A stretch of DNA of 11,549 nucleotides from Lachnospiraceae bacterium UBA7026 (GTDB lineage: Bacteria > Bacillota > Clostridia > Lachnospirales > Lachnospiraceae). The notes beneath the pieces are model-generated. The model ran no database searches. It worked only from the letters and a program-made list of their open reading frames with translations, and was not told where the DNA came from. Below are positions 7,138 through 11,549 of the stretch, piece by piece. The DNA lies in assembly GCA_002494165.1 (NCBI GenBank), contig DLBH01000060.1:513-12061 (forward strand), in the 5' to 3' direction. Positions within the stretch are counted from its first letter, which is position 1. Each line of letters starts with the position of its first letter. The position numbers were made by a program, and so were the translations under genes.

Positions 7138-7650
7138 CTATCTCTCAAGAATCTTGTCAAAGGGCTGCTCTTTCTCTGTTTGTATCTTATAAATGCAGTC
7201 GGCCTTGCCGGCGACCTGATCTGGCAGGGTCCTGCCTGTAATAATCAGGTTCATGGAAGGTCTCTTCATCTCAAGTATCTTCATCAATTCCTCAATATCA
7301 ATGATCTTATAATCGATCAGACTCAGGATGTTATCGAGGATCAATAGATCACACTGGCCTGTGTCCATCACTTTTTTAGTATAATTGAGGGCATTAATTA
7401 TATTGACTTTCTGCTCCTCCTGTTCCTGGGGGCTGAGCATCTCATAATTACTGGCCGCCTTCTCAAAGCGGAAAACCTTCAGCTCCGGTTCCAGTCTTTT
7501 CAGAAAGTCCAGGGTGTAAGAGTGTTTCTCCTTCAGGAACTGGACCATGATCACCTTCTTGCCGATTCCGGCAGCCCGTATGCCAAGTCCCAATGAAGCA
7601 GTTGTCTTCCCGCGGCCGTTCCCATAGTATACCTGTATGCTTCCGTACAT
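7138..7650 (-). CDS. CobO/BtuR-like P-loop protein (cob(I)alamin adenosyltransferase family)
   Basis: A 170-residue protein of the CobA/CobO/BtuR family, whose known members transfer adenosyl from ATP to cob(I)alamin or cobyrinic acid diamide. The P-loop YYGNGRGKTTASLG (8-21, with K15 and T16) matches the family. VIMVQFLKEK (33-42) matches the conserved VQFxKG strand, and ITGRTLPDQVAGKADCIYKIQ (137-157) matches the C-terminal TGR...P segment. Odd point: the Walker-B-like site reads LLILDNILSLIDY (102-114), with N107 where the family normally has glutamate (DE). Activity as an adenosyltransferase is therefore uncertain. I chose ATG 7650, with AAAGGA six bases upstream; starts at ATG 7665 or GTG 7764 add sequence unlike the family. 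It leads the dapA-dapB operon rather than sitting with cobalamin genes. Confidence 0.85.
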   Translation of the reverse strand: MYGSIQVYYGNGRGKTTASLGLGIRAAGIGKKVIMVQFLKEKHSYTLDFLKRLEPELKVFRFEKAASNYEMLSPQEQEEQKVNIINALNYTKKVMDTGQCDLLILDNILSLIDYKIIDIEELMKILEMKRPSMNLIITGRTLPDQVAGKADCIYKIQTEKEQPFDKILER

Positions 7651-7651
7651 A

Positions 7652-7759
7652 TTATATCCTTTCATCAGAATTCCCTGTAGTGAAATTCCGGCCTGTAATC
7701 CAGTCCCCCAGGCAGTCTGGGAACCATGGATATGTCTGCTGGTATTCTCTTTCAAGCAT
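7652..7759 (-). CDS. Possible small upstream open frame, 35 codons
   Basis: A frame from ATG 7759 encodes about 35 residues beginning MLEREYQQTYPWFPDCLGDW and ends with TAA at 7654-7652, one base before the cobO-like ATG (TAA-T-ATG). The cobO-like ribosome binding site lies within its last codons, so the two could be translationally coupled. The frame is open upstream to an in-frame TAG that overlaps the presumed -10 box. No ribosome binding site precedes ATG 7759 and I do not recognise the peptide, so it may be a chance frame in the long leader. Confidence 0.25.
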   Translation of the reverse strand: MLEREYQQTYPWFPDCLGDWITGRNFTTGNSDERI

Positions 7760-7812
7760 TTCACATGTGCAGGTCAAATTCAAATCCAGAACACCGTAAT
7801 CTTTTATGCCTA

Positions 7813-7821
7813 ACTATACCA
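7813..7821 (-). promoter_or_regulatory. Extended -10 promoter for the cobO-like/dapA/dapB operon
   Basis: On the minus strand the sequence TGGTATAGT has an extended -10 TGn followed by TATAGT (7813-7818, 5 of 6). No good -35 box lies at 16-18 bases. Transcription would begin near 7806, leaving a leader of about 155 bases before the ATG at 7650. It overlaps the 3' end of a weak hairpin downstream of hisS. Confidence 0.5.
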
Positions 7822-7826
7822 TAAAA

Positions 7827-7859
7827 GCAGGAAAAAATCTATAACCCTGTGAGTCCTGC
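7827..7859 (-). terminator. Weak inverted repeat downstream of hisS
   Basis: GCAGGA (7827-7832) pairs with TCCTGC (7854-7859) across a 21-base loop. On the minus strand the stem is followed by TTTTATGG, a short U-run. It is the only terminator-like structure between the hisS stop and the next operon. The long loop makes it weak, and read-through into the dap operon is plausible. Confidence 0.28.
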
Positions 7860-7877
7860 CCGATTCTTTTTGAATAA

Positions 7878-9125
7878 TCAGTCTTTGGCGGCTTCAAAAA
7901 ACCGTATCTCCTGGTCTCTGCCCAGAACCATGAATCCATCAAAGCCCTGGTCTTCCAGCTTATTTAAGAACTTACCCAGCTTCTTGGGCTTGGTAAAGAG
8001 GCTGACCTTGTAGTCCCCCCTCAGGGACTCTGCCAGGGCAACAGCCTGCTCAATCTCTTCCTCGTCGTAGAGAACCACTATCTTTTTCTTCATATCAGCC
8101 AGGCTCCGGCCCCGGTCAGAAAGAATACTGAAGATTCTTTCAAATCCAATGGAAAAGCCTACAGCGGGAATACTCTCCTTTAAGAACTTACCGATCAGGT
8201 TGTCATAACGGCCGCCACCGGCGATGGAACTGTTAAAGTCAAGAGATTCAATCTCAAATACCGTTCCTGTATAATAGCCCTGGCCTCTTACCAGGGTCAT
8301 ATCATACTCCACCTCGTATCTGTCCTCTGCCAGATTCCGGGAAATCTCCACGATCTTGGATAAGGCCTCCACCGGTGCCGCGTCAGGAACGATACTTTTC
8401 ACATAATCCAGGGTAAAGGGAGCATGGCCAAGGAGATCGATAAAGCGGATGATTACCTGGTCATCAAAACCCTTTCCTTCCAGTTCACTCTTCACACCCT
8501 CAGGCCCGATCTTGTCCAGCTTGTCAAAGGAAATGCATACACTGTCCAGGTCTTCCTGGCCGAAACCGACAGAAGTTAATATAGAGCGGAGAATACGCCT
8601 GTCATTAACCTTGACCTTAAAGCGGTCGATACCGATAGCCAGAAGAGCTTTGGCCGTGGTGTGGATCAGTTCAATCTCACAACTGGGTGAGGCAGATCCG
8701 AGAATATCGATATCACACTGGGTAAACTCTCTCATCCTTCCCTTCTGAGGCCGCTCTGCCCGGTAAACCCGGTCCATCTGAATCACCTTAAAGGGTGTGG
8801 GAAGGGCAGCCCGGTTATTGGCATAGTAGCGGCTTAAGGGCAGGGTAAGGTCGTAGCGCAGGCCCATGTCACAAAGAGCCGCCGGGTCACCGGAGCTTAT
8901 GGCCTTGTTGAGCTTTTCTCCTCGCTTCATAATCTTAAAAATCAGATTGAGATTATCGCCGCCCTCACTCTTGTCCAGGTTCTCTATATCCTCCACGATG
9001 GGGGTGTAGATCCTCTGAAAGCCACTGTCCTCATAAACTTCACAGATCTTCCTCTGAAGATAATCCCGGAGTTCTGCCTGGGCAGGGAGATAATCATTCA
9101 TACCTTTAAGCGGTTTAATCTTCAT
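7878..9125 (-). CDS. hisS: Histidine--tRNA ligase
   Basis: HisRS (415 residues) charges tRNA-His with histidine; it is a dimeric class II synthetase of the cytoplasm. The N-terminus KIKPLKGMNDYLP is the usual pre-motif-1 segment. Motif 2 is YRAERPQKGRMREFTQCDIDILG (121-143). The HisA loop reads LVRGQGYYTGTVFEI (278-292), where many bacteria have RGLDYYTxTVFE; I recall similar variants from clostridial HisS, so this looks like lineage variation. GGGRYD (303-308) and GFSIGFERI (323-331) complete the site (motif 3). A short C-terminal anticodon-binding domain of about 75 residues begins near KKKIVVLY. ATG 9125 is preceded by AAAGGA nine bases upstream; the upstream TTG at 9134 is too close to that site. 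The leader carries unusual CTGA repeats and no T-box. Confidence 0.97.
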   Translation of the reverse strand: MKIKPLKGMNDYLPAQAELRDYLQRKICEVYEDSGFQRIYTPIVEDIENLDKSEGGDNLNLIFKIMKRGEKLNKAISSGDPAALCDMGLRYDLTLPLSRYYANNRAALPTPFKVIQMDRVYRAERPQKGRMREFTQCDIDILGSASPSCEIELIHTTAKALLAIGIDRFKVKVNDRRILRSILTSVGFGQEDLDSVCISFDKLDKIGPEGVKSELEGKGFDDQVIIRFIDLLGHAPFTLDYVKSIVPDAAPVEALSKIVEISRNLAEDRYEVEYDMTLVRGQGYYTGTVFEIESLDFNSSIAGGGRYDNLIGKFLKESIPAVGFSIGFERIFSILSDRGRSLADMKKKIVVLYDEEEIEQAVALAESLRGDYKVSLFTKPKKLGKFLNKLEDQGFDGFMVLGRDQEIRFFEAAKD

Positions 9126-9164
9126 CTTATGCAATCCTTTCTATCTAAAAAATCAAATAAATAA

Positions 9165-9336
9165 AACAAATCTGGAACGAATTGAAACTGGCCTGAAACA
9201 GATCTGACACCATGTCTGAAAATGATAAAAATCTGACCGGGAACAAATCTGATGATACTTCTGAAACTGATCTGACACGAGCCTGAATCATATCTGCTTA
9301 CAAAGCAAAAAAATGTACTTACAAAACTGAGACTGA
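9165..9336. repeat. Decayed CTGA-rich repeat tract in the hisS leader
   Basis: CTG trinucleotides, mostly in CTGA, begin at 9172, 9188, 9193, 9204, 9216, 9233, 9249, 9261, 9267, 9272, 9283 and 9294, with two more at 9327 and 9333. Nearly all intervals are close to multiples of 5.5 bases. Two longer copies stand out: CTGAAACAGATCTGACAC (9193-9210) and CTGAAACTGATCTGACAC (9261-9278) differ at one base, and AACAAATCTG occurs at 9165-9174 and 9242-9251. The tract lies between the SSB-like gene and hisS. A TATGAT at 9287-9292 (minus) is a possible hisS -10 box without a clear -35. Confidence 0.65.
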
Positions 9337-9371
9337 CGGAAAAGAGACCCGGGTCAAAAGAAGGGAATCCC

Positions 9372-9406
9372 AAAACCAGTCCTGCAGGGCAAAACTGCCT
9401 GCCAGG
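9372..9406 (-). terminator. Probable terminator after the SSB-like gene
   Basis: Immediately past the stop, GCAGGGCA (9384-9391) pairs with TGCCTGC (9396-9402) with one bulge and a 4-base loop. Three more pairs extend the stem outward. On the minus strand TTTT follows a few bases later (9375-9372). The bulges and offset U-run make it an imperfect terminator. Confidence 0.42.
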
Positions 9407-9407
9407 C

Positions 9408-10085
9408 TCAGCTGATCAGGCCTTCCCCGTGATAATCCGCAACCCTGCCTGCTGTCTCTCTTTCATGGATATACTCCAGTTCATTGATGGACACCTCAAA
9501 GGTCATCCGCTCAATAACCTTGTCCTCCGAAAGCTTCTTCCGGTAGGTCCTGCTCTGGATCCTCCCGGCCACCTGCAGCCTGCTTCCCATGGGCAGCCGG
9601 CTTACATACCTGGCAGTCCTCCCCCAGCAGATACAGGGAATATAATCCGATTTGCAATAGGCCCGGTTGACAGCCAGCATCAGGTCCGTGATCTCCCGGC
9701 CCTTGGGAGTCTTACGGTAAACCGGCACCTGGCAGATATAGCCGTCAAGCTCTATCCGGTTGGCGATCACTTCAGGATAATCCTCAAAGGGGGTAAATTC
9801 CAAAGCGAAAATCACCAGCTTCAGATGGCTGCTGTTGCCCTCATGACGATTGTAGGACCTGTACTGGCCTTGAATCTCCACAAGTCTTCCCTTCCAGGGT
9901 ACCGTCACATCAAAGAGTCTGCCTGATACAATAATGGGAATGATATCATAACATTCACTCAGTCTCCTCACCCGGAGAAAGCTCTGGTAAAAAGGCTCTC
10001 CAAACTTTTCATGACTGTACTCAAACTCATCGCCGATCTCACCAAAAATAATAGCTGAATTATTATTTGTCTGCAGTTTTTTCAT
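9408..10085 (-). CDS. SSB-like protein with two OB-fold domains
   Basis: A 225-residue protein that appears to hold two single-stranded-DNA-binding OB folds in tandem. The first spans about residues 10-100, from SAIIFGEIGDEFEY to HLKLVIFALEF. The second spans about 108-206, from NRIELDGYICQVPVYRKTPKGREITDLMLAVNR to MTFEVSINELEYI. The second is the clearer SSB type: GREITDLMLAVNR and YIPCICWGRTARYVSRLPMGSRLQVAGRIQSRTY follow the classic pattern of 'FxLAVNR ... W...A..v...l.KGs.v.v.Gri.sr.y'. The protein lacks the acidic DDDIPF-type tail of housekeeping SSB, so it probably does not recruit partners that way. ATG 10085 follows AAGGAG at nine-base spacing; a further 33 in-frame codons upstream are unsupported because they lie over the promoter. 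It has its own promoter, and a hairpin masks its ribosome binding site. Confidence 0.8.
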   Translation of the reverse strand: MKKLQTNNNSAIIFGEIGDEFEYSHEKFGEPFYQSFLRVRRLSECYDIIPIIVSGRLFDVTVPWKGRLVEIQGQYRSYNRHEGNSSHLKLVIFALEFTPFEDYPEVIANRIELDGYICQVPVYRKTPKGREITDLMLAVNRAYCKSDYIPCICWGRTARYVSRLPMGSRLQVAGRIQSRTYRKKLSEDKVIERMTFEVSINELEYIHERETAGRVADYHGEGLIS

Positions 10086-10093
10086 ATTATATT

Positions 10094-10119
10094 CTCCTTC
10101 AAAGACCACTCTGAAGGAG
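10094..10119 (-). promoter_or_regulatory. Hairpin sequestering the ribosome binding site of the SSB-like gene
   Basis: CTCCTTCA (10094-10101) is exactly complementary to TGAAGGAG (10112-10119), with a 10-base loop. In the minus-strand RNA the 3' arm contains the whole AAGGAG ribosome binding site of the gene starting at 10085, so folding would block translation. A second small hairpin, GGAAG/CTTCC (10124-10138), sits just upstream. This is consistent with translational control, perhaps by the protein itself, though no ligand is evident. Confidence 0.55.
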
Positions 10120-10155
10120 GGGTGGAAGTCCAGCTTCCTTTTTACAAACAGATTT

Positions 10156-10184
10156 AGTATAAAATCTACACCAGAAAATGTCAA
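10156..10184 (-). promoter_or_regulatory. Sigma-A promoter of the SSB-like gene
   Basis: A perfect TTGACA (10179-10184, minus) is followed after 17 bases by TATACT (10156-10161, 5 of 6). Transcription should start near 10149, giving a leader of about 64 bases that contains both hairpins. Strong by consensus. Confidence 0.82.
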
Positions 10185-10225
10185 CCAAAAGCGGCTTCCC
10201 CCTCCCCCATGTCTTTCATTTTATA

Positions 10226-10254
10226 TTGTTAATTTTAAACAGTTGTGATATTAT
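10226..10254 (+). promoter_or_regulatory. Sigma-A promoter of typA/bipA
   Basis: TTGTTA (10226-10231, 4 of 6) is followed after 17 bases by TATTAT (10249-10254, 5 of 6). Transcription would start near 10261, leaving a leader of about 120 bases before the start codon. It is divergent from the SSB-like promoter; the two -35 boxes are 41 bases apart and share a C5-T-C5 tract (10198-10208). Confidence 0.6.
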
Positions 10255-10281
10255 GTGATAGTTTCGTTTAAAAATATGCTT

Positions 10282-10309
10282 CTGCCGGTCTGTTTTTGAC
10301 CTCCGGCAG
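10282..10309 (+). promoter_or_regulatory. Terminator-like hairpin in the typA/bipA leader
   Basis: CTGCCGG (10282-10288) pairs exactly with CCGGCAG (10303-10309); two further base pairs form inside if two bases bulge out. The stem is followed by TTATTTCTTAATT, a partly U-rich tail. It lies between the presumed promoter and the start codon, with about 71 bases remaining, so it could act as an attenuator or as a 5' stabilising structure. No known riboswitch class is apparent. Confidence 0.45.
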
Positions 10310-10380
10310 TTATTTCTTAATTCGGCCGGCTCCCGCAGGCCACCTTTTATTCACCTTTTATTATAGAAAGAAGGCTCTTT

Positions 10381-11549
10381 ATGAAAATTTCAAGAGAAGA
10401 CGTCAGAAATGTTGCCATCATCGCCCATGTAGACCACGGTAAGACTACCCTGGTTGACGAACTGCTCAAACAGAGCGGCACCTTCCGTGAACACCAGGAA
10501 GTGGGCGAGAGGATCATGGATTCCAACGATATCGAAAGGGAACGCGGCATTACCATCTTGTCCAAGAATACCGCTGTAAACTACCAAGGTGTAAAGATCA
10601 ATATTGTTGATACTCCAGGCCATGCTGACTTCGGCGGAGAGGTGGAGCGGGTCCTCAAAATGGTTGACGGTGTAATCCTGGTCGTCGACGCCTTTGAAGG
10701 TCCCATGCCCCAGACCAAGTTTGTCACCAAAAAAGCCCTGGAACTTAACCTGCCCTTCATCGTCTGCCTCAACAAGATCGACCGGCCTGAAGCCAGGCCT
10801 GAGGAAGTTATGGACGAGGTCCTGGAATTATTCCTGGAACTGGATGCCGGAGACGAGCAGCTGGACAGCCCCTTCGTCTATGCCTCCGCCAAGACCGGTA
10901 TCGCTATGCTGGAGCTCAGCGAGCACGGGTCAGACATGAAGCCTCTCTTTGAGACCATCATCAAGCACATCCCAGCTCCCACCGGCGACCCTGACGCTGA
11001 TACCCAGGTTCTGATCAGCACCATCGACTATAATGACTATGTAGGACGGATCGGTGTCGGCAAGGTAGAGAATGGCTCCATCCGCGTCAACCAGGAGGTC
11101 CTCCTGGTCAACCATCATGACCCGGATGTCAATAAAAAGGTAAAAATCAGCAAATTATATGAGTTCTCCGGCCTGGATAAGGTGGATGTAGAAAGTGCCG
11201 CTGTCGGCTCTATCGTTGCCATCTCCGGCATCAGTGATATCCACATCGGTGATACCCTGTGTTCCCCGGATAACCCCCAGCCCCTTCCTTTCCAGAAGAT
11301 CTCCGAGCCCACCATAGCCATGCAGTTCCTTGTCAATGACAGTCCCCTGGCTGGCCAGGAAGGCAAATATGTCACATCCAGACATATCCGGGACAGACTT
11401 TTCAGAGAGCTGAACACGGATGTCAGCCTCCGGGTGGAAGAGATGGAAAGTACAGATTCCTTCAAGGTATCCGGCAGAGGTGAACTCCATCTTTCCGTCC
11501 TCATCGAAAATATGCGGAGAGAAGGCTATGAATTTGCCGTCAGTAAGGC
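10381..11549 (+). CDS. typA: Translational GTPase TypA/BipA (N-terminal part, cut by window edge)
   Basis: The first 389 codons of the TypA/BipA GTPase, a ribosome-associated relative of EF-G that aids 50S assembly and stress adaptation; the family is about 600 residues, so the C-terminal third is outside the window. All GTPase boxes are present: AHVDHGKTT (15-23, P-loop), ERERGITIL (52-60, switch I, G2 threonine T58), [16 protein letters not shown] (77-92, G3), NKIDRP (131-136, G4) and SAK (169-171, G5). Domain II starts near [14 protein letters not shown]. The EF-G-like domain III begins around PTIAMQF and includes [21 protein letters not shown], which closely follows the BipA pattern. ATG 10381 is preceded by AGAAGG with six-base spacing. 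It is the only plus-strand gene here, divergent from the SSB-like gene, with a leader hairpin at 10282-10309. Confidence 0.97.
   Translation, partial: MKISREDVRNVAIIAHVDHGKTTLVDELLKQSGTFREHQEVGERIMDSNDIERERGITILSKNTAVNYQGVKINIVDTPGHADFGGEVERVLKMVDGVILVVDAFEGPMPQTKFVTKKALELNLPFIVCLNKIDRPEARPEEVMDEVLELFLELDAGDEQLDSPFVYASAKTGIAMLELSEHGSDMKPLFETIIKHIPAPTGDPDADTQVLISTIDYNDYVGRIGVGKVENGSIRVNQEVLLVNHHDPDVNKKVKISKLYEFSGLDKVDVESAAVGSIVAISGISDIHIGDTLCSPDNPQPLPFQKISEPTIAMQFLVNDSPLAGQEGKYVTSRHIRDRLFRELNTDVSLRVEEMESTDSFKVSGRGELHLSVLIENMRREGYEFAVSK

Noticed and set aside
7651..7764. N-terminal extension of the CobO-like protein from GTG 7764
   Set aside because: The extra 38 residues do not resemble the family, and the ATG at 7650 has a well-placed AAAGGA; family members begin shortly before the P-loop.
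7651..7806. Lysine riboswitch before the dap operon
   Set aside because: The leader is about 155 bases and lacks both the conserved lysine aptamer sequences I would expect and a terminator near the first gene.
7878..9125. Unusual HisA loop (RGQGYYTG) as a sign of a non-canonical HisRS paralogue
   Set aside because: All catalytic motifs are otherwise intact and, from memory, clostridial HisS proteins vary at these positions, so it is best read as the normal housekeeping enzyme.
9122..9373. An 83-codon minus-strand frame over the hisS leader
   Set aside because: Its Ser/Phe-rich, low-complexity translation comes from the CTGA repeats, it runs into the start of hisS, and it has no convincing ribosome binding site.
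9126..9407. T-box riboswitch before hisS
   Set aside because: Many Firmicutes synthetase genes have one, but no GGGTGGNACCGCG-like antiterminator sequence is present and no terminator precedes hisS.
1..11549. Mobile elements, CRISPR arrays or a defence cassette
   Set aside because: No transposase, integrase, terminal repeats, regularly spaced identical repeats or defence-type domains are visible on either strand.

Overview
The window reads as a piece of a Clostridia chromosome, most like Lachnospiraceae. Base composition is moderate, AAGGAG/AGGAGG-type ribosome binding sites precede most genes, sigma-A promoters sit in short intergenic gaps, and the proteins are of clostridial type (NADP isocitrate dehydrogenase of the eukaryote-like class, PyrB with a separate PyrI, clostridial HisS). 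The assignment rests on remembered family sequences, not on a search. I see no insertion sequence, phage gene, CRISPR array, rRNA or tRNA. It is a core metabolism and translation region, with ten genes on the minus strand and one on the plus strand.

Reading the minus strand in the direction of transcription (right to left): a two-OB-fold SSB-like protein (10085-9408) with its own promoter and a hairpin over its ribosome binding site; hisS (9125-7878) behind a leader made of decayed CTGA-rich repeats; an operon of a CobO-like nucleotide-binding protein, dapA and dapB (7650-5418), closed by a very clear terminator; dtd (5244-4798); icd (4618-3410) with its own promoter and a 17-bp terminator hairpin; a DUF2156-family protein (3209-2325); the pyrB-pyrI pair (2139-798), overlapping by 11 bp, behind a strong promoter with almost no leader; and the first 153 codons of a Rel/SpoT-type (p)ppGpp enzyme (459-1, cut by the window edge). 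On the plus strand, typA/bipA begins at 10381 and runs off the right edge. Its promoter is back to back with that of the SSB-like gene.

The genes do not form one pathway. They cover aspartate-derived biosynthesis (DapA/DapB toward diaminopimelate and lysine; PyrB/PyrI toward pyrimidines), 2-oxoglutarate and NADPH supply (Icd), translation quality and stress (HisS, Dtd, Rel, BipA) and probably DNA metabolism (the SSB-like protein). Most are short transcription units separated by hairpins and promoters.

I found no convincing new multi-gene system. The points most worth checking are regulatory: the hairpin masking the SSB-like gene's ribosome binding site, the phased CTGA repeats before hisS, the hairpin in the bipA leader, a small open frame ending one base before the cobO-like start, and the altered Walker-B region of that CobO-like protein.
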